Positions 17,501 through 27,800 of a stretch of DNA of 64,000 bases are shown here, piece after piece. This DNA is from Pseudomonas cichorii. GTDB taxonomy: Bacteria; Pseudomonadota; Gammaproteobacteria; Pseudomonadales; Pseudomonadaceae. The notes under the pieces were generated by a model. It made no database searches. It was not told the origin of the DNA and saw only the letters and a list, made by a program, of their open reading frames with translations. The stretch covers positions 62,001 through 126,000 of the forward strand of contig NZ_BLVZ01000014.1 in the NCBI RefSeq assembly GCF_015471405.1. Direction: 5' to 3'. The position numbers were made by a program, and so were the translations under genes. The stretch's first letter is position 1. Each line of letters begins with the position of its first letter.

Positions 17501-19440
17501 TCGGCATCGCCGCTCACGATATGGACGAAAGCATCCTGCAACGTATCGTTGAGCTGCTGGATGTCGAGGTTCAGGCCTTCACCATAGGTAAAGGCAAAGT
17601 CGTGAATCCAGAACTCACGGCCATTGGCGTGTTGCAGGCGGTACGGGAACTCGCCCAGCACGCGCAGGCCGAGGTTTTCCAGAATCGGCAGCACATCCGA
17701 GAGCGCCAGCGGCGTGTCGGCGTGGTACAGCTTGCAATGCAGTTGCTGACGACCACCGGCCAGCGGCTGATAGAAGCTCATGACCAACGGGTTGGTTTCG
17801 CTCAGGCTCAGGACATGCTGCATGTCCACGACAGCAGAGTGCGCAGCGAAACGCTCGCGGTAGCCTGCCGGGAAGCCTTTGGGGAAGTCGGCCAGCACAT
17901 TGGTGCCATGGGCTTCGCCGAAGCTCTCGACCACCAGGCTCGAATAATCGTCTTTCCACGAACGGCAGGCCTGGATGACTTCGTTTTCCAGTTGTACCGG
18001 GTCGATATCCAGATTGACCTTCGGGTCCACGCGCAGGATCAACTGCACACGGGCCAGGACCGATTCGGAGAAGAAGGTCCAGAACTCGCAGTCGCTGGCC
18101 TTCAGGCGCTCCATCAAGACCTGCTGGATCTTCTGGCGCACTTCGGTGGAATACACGTCGCGTGGCACGTAGGCCAGGCAGTAGCAGAAACGGCCATACG
18201 GGTCTTTGCGCAGGAACACGCGAATCTTGTTGCGCTCCTGGATCTGCACGATGGACATCACGGTGCTGAACAGTTCGTCCACCGGCGTCTGGAACAGATC
18301 GTCGCGTGGCAGCACTTCAACGACCTGCGCCAGTTCCTTGCCCAGGTGAGCCTTGGCATCGAAGCCGGAACGACGCTCGATTTCAGCGACCTTGCGACGG
18401 ATGTACGGGATCTGACGCACGCTCTCGCCATACACCGACGAGGTGTACAGGCCCATGAAGCGGCATTCCTTGATGACCTTGCCCGATGCATCGATCTGAC
18501 GGATCGAAACGTAATCAGGGTAAGCCGGACGGTGTACACGGCTTGGGTGCGCGGCCTTGGCGAACGACAGCAGTGTCGGCTCGCGCAGGTAATTCACCGC
18601 ATAACCTTCGATATGCAGGTCTTCGCTGGAAAGCCCCGGGCGCAGCAGCTTGGCCAGACCCAGCAGAGACGACTCGTCGTAGATCAGTTGACCGCCATCG
18701 CCTTCACCGCGAACTTCAAATTCTTCATAACCCAGGAAGGTGAAGTGGTTATCCACCAACCATTGCAGGAAGACCTTGATCTCGGCCTTCTCTTGCTCAT
18801 CAACGTTGTATTCGTTGGTGTCGATGCTTGCCAGCAACTCGTGCAGGCGCGCTTTCATCGGCTCGAAATCTTCTACCGCAGCACGGACTTCACCCAGCAC
18901 CTGCTCCAGCTCACGCGCCAGCACACTCAGTTCGTTGGCATTGGCGCAGCGGTCGATCTCCAGATACATCAGCGACTCTTGCAGCACACCCTCGCCTGTC
19001 GTGCCCTTGGGCAGCAACTCAAGCAACTCGCCCGCAGCACCGCGACGCACGCTCAAGACGGTGGTTTGCAGGGTATGGATGCTGTAACCGCGACGGTTCA
19101 GTTCGGTACGAACCGAGTCGACCAGAAACGGCAGGTCATGATGCAGCACTTCAACGGCGCTGTGAGTCGACTGCCAGCCATGACGCTCGTAATCAGGGTT
19201 ATAGACCCGCACCTGAGGCTTGCCATGCTCGAAACGCTCCAGCAGGCGCCAGGCGGACAAGGTGCAGCCTGCCAGGTCGGAAAGGCGACGCTGGGTCAGT
19301 TCATCCAGGGAAATGATGCCGAAGAATTGCTCAGCGAACAGCGCTACTTGTGGCAATGCCTGTTCGTTGATGTGCTGAGCCAGTGCCGATTTCAGTTGGT
19401 GCTGGAAATCGGACTTGCTGGCTGCGGTGAAGAACGCCAT
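14584..19440 (-). CDS. gdhB: NAD-specific glutamate dehydrogenase, large 180-kDa class
   Basis: A 1618-residue enzyme oxidatively deaminating glutamate to 2-oxoglutarate with NAD. The length and layout match the GDH-180 class of P. aeruginosa GdhB: an N-terminal region with ACT-like regulatory modules (about 1-700), the catalytic GDH core (about 780-1180, with RFGNVARGGLRWSDREEDFRT, VPVGAKGGF and CKVVGEGGNLGMTQLGR) and a long C-terminal helical region. GGAG precedes the ATG. It is monocistronic between galE and a 454-bp gap. Arginine allosteric activation is known for the family. The opposite strand is open for 1554 codons, a codon-bias artefact. Confidence 0.96.
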   Translation of the reverse strand: MAFFTAASKSDFQHQLKSALAQHINEQALPQVALFAEQFFGIISLDELTQRRLSDLAGCTLSAWRLLERFEHGKPQVRVYNPDYERHGWQSTHSAVEVLHHDLPFLVDSVRTELNRRGYSIHTLQTTVLSVRRGAAGELLELLPKGTTGEGVLQESLMYLEIDRCANANELSVLARELEQVLGEVRAAVEDFEPMKARLHELLASIDTNEYNVDEQEKAEIKVFLQWLVDNHFTFLGYEEFEVRGEGDGGQLIYDESSLLGLAKLLRPGLSSEDLHIEGYAVNYLREPTLLSFAKAAHPSRVHRPAYPDYVSIRQIDASGKVIKECRFMGLYTSSVYGESVRQIPYIRRKVAEIERRSGFDAKAHLGKELAQVVEVLPRDDLFQTPVDELFSTVMSIVQIQERNKIRVFLRKDPYGRFCYCLAYVPRDVYSTEVRQKIQQVLMERLKASDCEFWTFFSESVLARVQLILRVDPKVNLDIDPVQLENEVIQACRSWKDDYSSLVVESFGEAHGTNVLADFPKGFPAGYRERFAAHSAVVDMQHVLSLSETNPLVMSFYQPLAGGRQQLHCKLYHADTPLALSDVLPILENLGLRVLGEFPYRLQHANGREFWIHDFAFTYGEGLNLDIQQLNDTLQDAFVHIVSGDAENDAFNRLVLTAGLPWRDVALLRAYARYLKQIRLGFDLGYIASTLNNHTDIARELTRLFKTRFYLARKLGSDDLDDKQLRLEQAILTALDNVQVLNEDRILRRYLDLIKATLRTNFYQTDANGQNKSYFSFKFNPRLIPELPKPVPKFEIFVYSPRVEGVHLRFGNVARGGLRWSDREEDFRTEVLGLVKAQQVKNSVIVPVGAKGGFLPRRLPLGGSRDDIQAEGIACYRIFISGLLDITDNLKEGVLVPPANVVRHDDDDPYLVVAADKGTATFSDIANGIAIDYGFWLGDAFASGGSAGYDHKKMGITAKGAWVGVQRHFRERDINVQQDSISVIGIGDMAGDVFGNGLLMSDKLQLVAAFNHLHIFIDPNPDPATSFVERQRLFNLPRSAWTDYDTSIMSAGGGIFPRSAKSIAITEQMKARFDIKADKLTPTELLHALLKAPVDLLWNGGIGTYVKSSEESHADVGDKANDALRVDGNELRCKVVGEGGNLGMTQLGRVEFGLNGGATNTDFIDNAGGVDCSDHEVNIKILLNEVVQAGDMTEKQRNQLLESMTDEVGNLVLGNNYKQTQALSLAARRAYDRIAEYKRLMNDLEVRGKLDRAIEFLPAEDQIAERVAAGQGLSRAELSVLISYSKIDLKEALLESRVPDDDYLTRDMETAFPPSLSAKFSTAMRAHRLKREIVSTQIANDLVNHMGITFVQRLKESTGMSAANVAAAYVTVRDIFHLPHWFRQIEALDYKVPAEIQLSLMDELMRLGRRATRWFLRSRRNELDAGRDVAHFGPHLAALGLKLDELLEGPTREVWQARYEAYVEAGVPELLARMVAGTSHLYTLLPIIEASDVTGHNAADVAKVYFAVGSALDVTWYLQQISNLPVENNWQALAREAFRDDIDWQQRAITISVLQIPEGPADLEERLALWLEQHAPMVERWRAMLVELRAASGTDYAMYAVANRELLDLAMSGQAVAV

Positions 19441-19894
19441 CTGTGGTACTCCGCTTTGCTTTTATAAGGAGGAAGCTTGATGGAAGTGTCTCGTACCAGA
19501 CTGCACCGGGATGTAACGGGCAGAGGCACAGCATGGCAGAGTGTAAAGCTAAAGAAATAACGCTTGCCGCGAACGAGTCGTCACATTCCATTTCACAAAT
19601 GAGATCGACACGGAACGGAGTGGCTCTTTGACCACTCATCTGATCGCAGCTTAACGAGAGCAGGCTGGCGGATACTTACAGGGCTGCGACATATTCGGAC
19701 ATCCGCGAACAGGTGCCGTCACATAAACCCTGCATGGCAAATCTGTGGGACCGAATTCATTCGGGAAGGCATTATTTCTTCAGATAAAGATGCGGCGGGT
19801 GTACAGGTCCTGCCCGGTAATGCCCGGGTGAATTACCCAGCAAATTTTTTCCGGGGCTGGCACACTCGTCCGCTAGCCCAGCCAGGACCTCGAC
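19441..19894. other. Upstream region of gdhB, no gene seen
   Basis: A 454-base gap between divergent starts of gdhB and the 118-residue protein. Both promoters should be here. A partial REP-like fragment GAATTCATTCGGGAAGGC lies near 19752-19770. I see no open frame with a credible start. Confidence 0.5.
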
Positions 19895-20251
19895 ATGCAA
19901 ATCAAGACCGCCCTTTTACTCGCCAATCCTTGCGACGACGAGAACGACGACATGGCGCTGCTTTGCTGCCATGACGAAAAGAACGAGCTGTTTTCCCTGG
20001 CGCGTTTTCCGGATGAAGACGAAGTCGAAATCACCGTCTGCGATGACACGGTGTACGTCACCGCCCTGAAGGTTTCCTTGAATGCCACGCATCTGGTGGT
20101 AGAGATTTCAGCCGAGGATGCAGAAGCCCTGGGTGGCGATACCCGATACGAGATTCTGCATGACACTTCGGCTGATGATTTGGGCGAGGTGCGTGAAACC
20201 CTGCAGATACTTCTCAAGGATGTCGGCACGCTCGAAAGCAGTTTCAACTGA
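19895..20251 (+). CDS. Conserved hypothetical acidic protein
   Basis: A 118-residue, strongly acidic soluble protein (PCDDENDDMALLCC, FPDEDEVEITVCDD) with alternating beta-strand and loop character and no recognisable domain. It has two neighbouring cysteines (LCC). It is convergent with the Tc toxin gene: the two stops overlap by 8 bases. Codon use is like the core genome rather than the toxin. Function unknown; a link to the toxin is not shown. Confidence 0.65.
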   Translation: MQIKTALLLANPCDDENDDMALLCCHDEKNELFSLARFPDEDEVEITVCDDTVYVTALKVSLNATHLVVEISAEDAEALGGDTRYEILHDTSADDLGEVRETLQILLKDVGTLESSFN

Positions 20252-23200
20252 CACGTCTGGGAGATTCGCCCTCTTCCACAGCCTTTACCAACGCTTCCAC
20301 TGCCGCGTTGAATACCTTGCCACCGTCCACCGCAAGGTATTTCACGTGGAGGATGATATCGGTCAGCGAACCCAGAATTGCCTTTTGCCGCTCAGACTCA
20401 TGACGTGGAAAAGTCAGGGTCCAGCGGGAAACCGCCCCCGTCCCCTCGAACGGAAAGTAACGCTCGTCACCAAAATCCAGCATGAACATGCCATGGTCAT
20501 CCACGCCGGTGGAAATACCGATCTGCTGATTGGCTCTGGGGTTGAATACGATATGCGTCGGATCGACCTCATCATCCGAATCCGGCGGCAACTCGCCCGC
20601 CTCTTTGTAGAGATAATTCACGCCGCGAATATCAGGAGTCAACAACACGCTGCTCGTCTGCTGAGTCAATAGCACGCGAATATCTTCATAAGGCCCGAGC
20701 ACGGCGGGGATGGATACAGACAGGCGCACGATCTGACGCAAATAATGGCCTGGATAATCCTTGTCGAATAACGAGGAGTCAAAATCGAAAGCAATTTCTC
20801 CTGTGGTTTCCAGTTGGGCAATGACTGCTTCCCAGCCCGTTGCACGAGGTTCAGGCTCACGAGTATTTGCGCCGGGGTCGTAGTTCTTGAGCAGGGCTTT
20901 CAGGGAGATCGTCTTGGTGAGTTCAAGCCGCCGCTCGTGCCGGGAGAGGAACGCCGACTCCATCTGTAACAACCCCAGTTTCAGCATCTCGCCTGCTGTC
21001 AGCCCGTAACGGTTATCGGCCCAGGCGTTGACAGGAATGAATCGTGTATCGCGATCACCGATTTCGTACTGCCAACAGGCCTCGGTCCCCAGGCACATCG
21101 ACAGCACCACATCGTAAGCCTGGAAATACAGAGTCGCCATCTGGCCGATCAGCCATTGATACAACGCTGGCCCCGTGGCACGATTTTTCAGGAAGGTGTA
21201 GTAGGTCTGAGCCTGCTCCTGAGCCTTGGTCGCTTGTGCAAGGCTGGTCTTGGCGGCCTCGACGGCAATGTCCTGAACCTCGATCTGCAGGTCAATCGCC
21301 TCCAGATCCTGTTCGGCCTGACGGGCCAGGAACTGCCACTCGATGCGACGGCGGCGGTATTGTTCGCTGATCAGCGCCTGTTCGGCATCTCTGGATTTTC
21401 CCAACGCCTCACTCTGTAGATACGTTGCAACAGAAAAGCCAAATCCGGCCGGGCGCATACCACCGTTCGAGGTGCCAAAGATGGATGGAACCAAAGCATC
21501 AATTACATGGGAGATAGCCGTATCGATCAAGGCACTTTCATCTTTGTCTTTGGCATCACCCTGCAAACTCATTGCACGTTTCTCGGCCTGGCTGACATCC
21601 TCCTGCTCCAGTTGCTGGTAATAGACTTTACGCGATTCAATGGCAGCACGACTCCCCGTCAACGCATCTCGGGATTTGACTGCATGCTCGATCATCTGCG
21701 TCTGCAGAGTCTCGGTGAAGGCCGACAGCTCCAGCACATGAGATTGTTGCAACTCCTCCTGATCGGCACGATCACGCAACTCCATATAGTTACGCAATTG
21801 ATCTCCATAGCGGATCAGCGTTTCGACTGCATTCTGTACCCTCGGCAACATGGCCCGGAAACGGTATGGAGGAATGATCGCCAGCGAACCCAGACGTCGC
21901 TGGCCACTGCCGCCGCCCGCGGCCTGTGCTCGCAGCAGATCGGTCGGATTTGCCGCTGGTGCGTAGAGCGACAAAGAAAGGGGCTTGCCATCCAGGCTCA
22001 GGTTATGACGCAGGTTATAAAGCCTCAAGGCCAGGCGGTCCCAGAGATCAAGCAGTCTGGTGTTGACCGGCAGACGAAACCACGGCGCATCCAGCAAGTG
22101 CAACCAGAGCTGTCCCTCAGAATGGCTCGGGATATCACTTTCCAGCCCCTCAAGCCCCGAAGCTTCAAAGTCCGCGAACAATGACTTATCACTGGCGGCA
22201 GCATCCTTAAGCATCATGGGAGTCCAGCGGCTGATGCTGCGGCCTTTGGAGAGAGGCCCAAGCAATGAAGCCGCCCGAACATACAGAAGCTGCGCCTGAT
22301 TGAGCGTATCGCGAGTCAACTGCCGGTACAGCATGTCGCCATGGGCAATCAGATTATTCAGATAAAAGACGAAAATGGTCTTGCGGTAATGGGATGGCGC
22401 GCCATAGGCGATTGCATCGGGATCGCCCAGCCCGCCCCACTCGTAGGCCGGGTCATTTTCAAAGGTCAGCGGCCGGCTGGTCCAATATGGGTGTTCTGCA
22501 ACAGGTGGCGGATACAGGGGCGCAATGCGTTCCAAGGGATTGAACAGGTAATGCAGCCAGCTTTCCGTCCCCAGATAATCGAACTCGGTATGTAACCGGT
22601 GGGCAACCAGATGCGGGACATGAAAGAACAGTTCCCAGAAATAACGGCCATTGGCACCTTTGAAATCCAGTGGCACTGAGGTGCTACCAGGAGCCGGTGG
22701 CTCCTGGGTATGCTGAACTTCCCAACTCAATACACTTTTCAGAGAGAGCTCAGCTTTTTTTACTAGCTCTCTGGCGAAGGTGGTATTCATTCGTACATAA
22801 CGCAAAGAGGTTAACTTGAGCGCCTCCAGATCAAGGAATTGTCCTCCCGCAGGCGTAGTGACAATAAGAGGTACCGGCGTCGGCTTTACGGTTCTTGTAA
22901 TATGAAACTCGTTATAACCATAACCGGAACCTTTGGGCAGCGCTCCGAAATGAAGGACTTTTACCGTTTCAATACCGGGCCAGGAAATGGATTCTACTGG
23001 TGTCTTGGCTGCACCATTAAGCACAAGCTGACTCGAAACGGCCGGAGAGGTATCCCAGATATCAAAACCTTGAGTCACCGTAACCATCGTTTCACCATAA
23101 TGATTGGAGTTACTGTCCAGAAGCCCCGGCTCCCCCTGGAAATCCAGCGCGAATCCGGCTCCCGCTTTAACCTCTTCAGTTGTCGGTGTTGGGAAATCTT

Positions 23201-24812
23201 CAGGATTAATGGATAAATCAAAATTGGCCCGATAAACAGAAACCCAAGGATCATCAGTAGATATCAATTCAAAATCTTCAGTACCAAAGCTCTTGATGAC
23301 TTCCTCATTCCAATTCAAGTCGCCGCGTACAGTTGGTAAAAAAAAGCTGGGAATGGAAATTGTAATTTCAAGCTGAAATCCTTTATGAGTACCCTCTACA
23401 ACAAACCTACACTCAGATAGATCTACTCGCCTTGCTCCATAAACACAAATATAGAACTCGCTACGCCGATAGCGCTTTGCAGAGCAGATACCCTGCGTCT
23501 CCAACACACATCCGTCTCCCGAACTGCGAAGTTCCGCCTTAAGTTCAAGCGATTGATTGATACCTCCTGGTGGCATGTCATTATCTCCACTCGTACTCCA
23601 GATAACGCCATCCAACATCCACTCACTATTACCGTCAGCGTATTTCCCGCTCAAGGGATATTGCGCACGCGCCGGGTTCCCGCCCAGCAGGGTGACAGCA
23701 ATTCCATACAGCTGTATCTCTTCAGCCTGACTCAATACAATCCTGTTAAAAAGCTTATCGAACACCCGCACAAAACGCTCAGGATCAGCCGTCACTTCTG
23801 CCGTACTGGCATCCGTTCTATATTGAAAGCAAATAATCAAACGAGGCTCACCTGCAAAACGAACATCCATGGCAGCCACAAGAGTAAAACGCCCTGCCAA
23901 GGGACTCCCGTCATGACGACTATCCAGACTCTGCTTTTCGGTCAACCCTTCGTAAATCACCGTTGCGGACGACCACTTGTCAGAGATGTGCTTATAGGAC
24001 ATCTTGGCCCGATAATAATATTTACCGGTTTTTGCACCCAGGTCATCGGTTTCTGCCTGTCCAAGCTCCACCCAGATAAAATGTAACCGGCCATCCACTA
24101 CGACCGGGCGTACATGCTGCACCTTCGCATCGCACGCTATATCAATCCTTTTCCACTCTGTCCACGCCGATGGCAATATCTGAGTGCTGTTTTCCTGTAA
24201 ATCAATTTTTGCCATACGCCAGTAATAAGCAAAGGGTTCAACATTCTGACGCCCGACAAAATAATAGTCGGCCCGTCGAAAATCTTCACCGTCTACATAA
24301 CAGGCAACAACCTGTAGATTACTGATGAGCTCAAAGCTGTCCAGATAGTTTTTCAGAGCCGAACTTACATTATCTTCATTGATGCGGCTTTGCCCCAGCT
24401 CCGACTCAAACACCTCGAACTGACTGGTCTTGTTCAGGCGAAGTGTCGGATCAATATAGTTTTCCGGGTAGTCCTCAATCATCTGGTAACCTGCCCAGAC
24501 GCTGTATTCACTCATGCCTTCACGCCAGAGCCGTAAACGCTCGTCATCAAAACCACGCGCATACCCTGGCTCCATGCCGTTGTAGATGGCATTGATATAT
24601 TGCTGAATGCTGGCAATACCTTGCGCAACCCGGCTGGTTTCAACCTCACCACTGACCTGGTTATCGATCAACAGGTATTCGTATAAATCATCAGGCGTGG
24701 TCAACCCCAAGGGAGCGGAGGTTGCATCCGAAGGAACAAGCTGACCGAGGTAATAACCAACCAAAGCGTCACGGCGTTGTTCTTCGAGTTCGGGAATTAT
24801 ATGGCTGATCAT
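20244..24812 (-). CDS. Tc toxin A component, C-terminal half (TcaB-like)
   Basis: A 1522-residue protein matching the C-terminal half of TcA toxins (TcdA/TcaB of Photorhabdus). The N-terminal part (LEEQRRDALVGYYLGQLVP, ISTQYINAIYNGMEPG-like) corresponds to the linker/neuraminidase-like shell, a long helical central part (ABC toxin region, about 1050-1280) forms the pore channel, and the C-terminus (YPGHYLRQIVRLSVSIPAVLGPY and RYFPFEGTGAVSRWTL) is the TcB-binding domain. In known systems TcA pentamers bind cells and inject a TcC enzyme housed in a TcB-TcC cocoon. It starts 20 bases after the TcaA-like stop. No TcB or TcC gene is in the window. Confidence 0.9.
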   Translation of the reverse strand: MISHIIPELEEQRRDALVGYYLGQLVPSDATSAPLGLTTPDDLYEYLLIDNQVSGEVETSRVAQGIASIQQYINAIYNGMEPGYARGFDDERLRLWREGMSEYSVWAGYQMIEDYPENYIDPTLRLNKTSQFEVFESELGQSRINEDNVSSALKNYLDSFELISNLQVVACYVDGEDFRRADYYFVGRQNVEPFAYYWRMAKIDLQENSTQILPSAWTEWKRIDIACDAKVQHVRPVVVDGRLHFIWVELGQAETDDLGAKTGKYYYRAKMSYKHISDKWSSATVIYEGLTEKQSLDSRHDGSPLAGRFTLVAAMDVRFAGEPRLIICFQYRTDASTAEVTADPERFVRVFDKLFNRIVLSQAEEIQLYGIAVTLLGGNPARAQYPLSGKYADGNSEWMLDGVIWSTSGDNDMPPGGINQSLELKAELRSSGDGCVLETQGICSAKRYRRSEFYICVYGARRVDLSECRFVVEGTHKGFQLEITISIPSFFLPTVRGDLNWNEEVIKSFGTEDFELISTDDPWVSVYRANFDLSINPEDFPTPTTEEVKAGAGFALDFQGEPGLLDSNSNHYGETMVTVTQGFDIWDTSPAVSSQLVLNGAAKTPVESISWPGIETVKVLHFGALPKGSGYGYNEFHITRTVKPTPVPLIVTTPAGGQFLDLEALKLTSLRYVRMNTTFARELVKKAELSLKSVLSWEVQHTQEPPAPGSTSVPLDFKGANGRYFWELFFHVPHLVAHRLHTEFDYLGTESWLHYLFNPLERIAPLYPPPVAEHPYWTSRPLTFENDPAYEWGGLGDPDAIAYGAPSHYRKTIFVFYLNNLIAHGDMLYRQLTRDTLNQAQLLYVRAASLLGPLSKGRSISRWTPMMLKDAAASDKSLFADFEASGLEGLESDIPSHSEGQLWLHLLDAPWFRLPVNTRLLDLWDRLALRLYNLRHNLSLDGKPLSLSLYAPAANPTDLLRAQAAGGGSGQRRLGSLAIIPPYRFRAMLPRVQNAVETLIRYGDQLRNYMELRDRADQEELQQSHVLELSAFTETLQTQMIEHAVKSRDALTGSRAAIESRKVYYQQLEQEDVSQAEKRAMSLQGDAKDKDESALIDTAISHVIDALVPSIFGTSNGGMRPAGFGFSVATYLQSEALGKSRDAEQALISEQYRRRRIEWQFLARQAEQDLEAIDLQIEVQDIAVEAAKTSLAQATKAQEQAQTYYTFLKNRATGPALYQWLIGQMATLYFQAYDVVLSMCLGTEACWQYEIGDRDTRFIPVNAWADNRYGLTAGEMLKLGLLQMESAFLSRHERRLELTKTISLKALLKNYDPGANTREPEPRATGWEAVIAQLETTGEIAFDFDSSLFDKDYPGHYLRQIVRLSVSIPAVLGPYEDIRVLLTQQTSSVLLTPDIRGVNYLYKEAGELPPDSDDEVDPTHIVFNPRANQQIGISTGVDDHGMFMLDFGDERYFPFEGTGAVSRWTLTFPRHESERQKAILGSLTDIILHVKYLAVDGGKVFNAAVEALVKAVEEGESPRRVS

Positions 24813-24832
24813 AATAATGACCCTAGTAAAGT

Positions 24833-27800
24833 TTAGCCGAGGAGGCGGACTACAACCTCCCCCGAAACAACAGAGATATAACCATTCAAGCCAGTGGAAT
24901 AACTGGATACCAACACATCACCTACGGCCACCCCCTCAACATCAGGAGGTCTTATATACGCCATGATAATGTTCCCCATATCTACAACAGGCACAGAAGC
25001 CCTCCAATCTTTACCCTTAATAGAAAAATCAATCATGATACTCACATCAAGTGGCGAGGTCATTATTCCTGCATCACGACCAGCCAAGTTGCTATTACTC
25101 CCCCAATCCGCGTAATATATATCGCAGTCTTCTTTAAAGCTAAATACATTCGCAGCCTCCATCCTCCAGAGCCATCCAATCTTGTAAGACTTTACAAACG
25201 TCTTTGGCAAGCGCCCACTCAGAGTCACTGCAATCTCCCCGTAGGTAGCACTGTGCGAACAATGAACCGGAAATCTGATTCCCTCCAACGAGGACACCTT
25301 GGTTTCTTCAAGCCCCACAATAGTATAGTTAAACGGTTGATAGACATGGCTCATCCTAAACTCAACACCTTCAAGAGCATTCCCGCTTTGATCAACAACT
25401 TTCACAAGCAGACTATGTGAATATCCTTTCGCCAGAAGATCAGGATTTTTCGGATCATGCGTCCCGTCCACTACCACCTCAAACTCACACGGAGGCAATG
25501 CAGAAACTGGAAACTCAACTGACTCATCAGTGCCGCCGACAACCGCTTTTACCACATGTTTTCCCGTTGTAAATTTTGAACTAAAATTTGCAACACCATT
25601 ACTATCAGTGTAAGTGGTAGCAATCAACCCTTCATCAATAAACCACTCGACAGGAAAACGCCGAACAACCTGCCCGCCCGCTTTCAGCCATACAGAAAAT
25701 ACAAGAGGGTCCGCACTCCCGACAAGAAACTCGACATCACTTGCTTCGTATTTATCAATGACGGCCGCTGGATAAATTACCGTTTGCTCACTGTGCTTGT
25801 CTTTGGTTGGGGCACCCACACTAGAAGTCACCACAACCTTACCCTCTTTATCAGTAATGAATCGTGCAATAGCAATACCGTTATCATCGGTTTTACTGGT
25901 TGCATCTAACACCCCACCCACATCATCACTCCAAGTCACTTCCGCACCCATAACGGGCGTACCATCCAGTTCTACAAGACTGCAACGTACCTCAGCTTCA
26001 ACACCGACCACTACCGTATTGCTGAAGCGCACATATTGAAAATAAGGAATACTCACAAACTCGACAGGAACAAATTCCCACTCACGGCCATTTTTATAGT
26101 GTGCAATCGCTATGGACTCACCCGCAGGCCGGCTCCGCAACTCAGCTCTGGCAATACCTTGATCATCGGTATAGGTTTGAAAGCGTTTAAACTCCCCGAG
26201 GGTCGCGCCCCATTCAACAGCACGATCAATTCCCTTATTTTCATAGTCATCGACCATCGTGACAGAGAAATAAATACCCTCAATTTTATTGGCCAGAGCC
26301 GTCGAAGGCTCGTATTCCCCCTCTATGAAGTGTAAGGAATCTTCATCGCAGCCAATGACCACAACCGGGGCCATCAACTGCTCGCCAAGTCCGTAATGGG
26401 CGACAACATGCACCATCCCCATCACGTTACCGCTACGCAGAGTGTTCGAGGCTTGTCCATATTCGTCCGTGATACTGCTTACCTGATCAAGACTGCCCAG
26501 ATCCGTCGTCCAACTGACCGTCACATTGTCCAAAGGCTCATCCATGAAATCACGCAAGGTGATGGTGTAGGTTGCGAGTTCTCCCCCACGCTGGGCCACC
26601 AGGTAATCTGGAGTCACGGTAATCACACTGGAATGGCTTTGCCCCACTTCACCAACAGCACTTGCGGGCACGGCCTCGGTCAAGCAGCTCAGTGCCAGCT
26701 CCGCCGCCTTGCGATAGAGTTCGGTCGAGGTTGTCGGAGTCAGTTCATGCAGAGCCAACAAGGCATTTGCGTCCAGTCCCGTATGCCGACTGAGCAAGGA
26801 CTCGCGCGCCAATACATCAAACTCACGGAGGGTAAAAATGACGCCTGTATCGGGGTTCAACTGGTGGGCAACTGCAAGGACATCACGTACCCCCCAACGC
26901 AGAAAGCCGGCCAGTTTGCTGGCAGCGCTGTCACGTATCAGACGCTTGTCGCCCTCCGTTGCGCCTTCCCAAAGGGTGTTGATCAACCGAAAATAGTCGA
27001 GCAACGTGTCTTCGTCCTGCTCACTGAGGCGTAGTGCGTTGGCGTACTGGGTAAGGAAGTAAACGGATTGCAGAGACAGTTCGGTATCCGGTAGACCAAA
27101 CCATTCGGGATGCTCGACATATTGAATGATCAGCGCCGGGCTCAGCGTCAGATGCCCACAGAGCACAGCACGTTTTGACAGAGCATCCAGAACCAGTAAA
27201 ACCTCGTCCCCAATGGCAACATTTGCTGTCGTGCTGAAACCGTAGACACGCAGCACTTCAGCCAGCAATTGATAGCGGTTGCCCTCACTCCAGAACAACA
27301 GGGCCTTGGCCTGGTCTGCGGATGCACCCAAATAACCCGCGAGGCCTTCCATCAGCAAGGCTTCCTGTGCGCCCCTGGCGCGCATGATCATATTGGTAAT
27401 TTTTGGATGTAACTCCTCGACTGGCAGACCTAGCGTCTCCAGAACATGTTTCACATCACTGCTGAGAGCGTGCTCGAATACCTCTTCGCTCTCTCCCTTC
27501 AAATACTTCACCAACCCTTTGGCAGCCGGGTTCGTCGTCCCGGCATCGACAAAACCGCTCAACTCTGCAAACCAGTCGATCGGTTCGCTGAGATAAGCCT
27601 GTATGCCATTGTCATCGACTTGCAGGATCAGTGACGAGTCAGGCGCTCCGACCTGGGCAAAACTGCTTTCGGTGATAAGCGCAGACGTCAGCCGTGAGTG
27701 GATTTGTTGCAGCAGATTGTGCTCGGCATCGGTTGCTACGGGCTGTGTTACGGCAGGCAATACCAGACGGCACAATTGCGCGACGGTCCATTTGTTTGCC

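Noticed and set aside
14803..19467. 1554-codon open frame antisense to gdhB
   Set aside because: Long antisense frames are expected opposite high-GC genes; gdhB is certain and the antisense product is His/Gln/Val-rich without domains.
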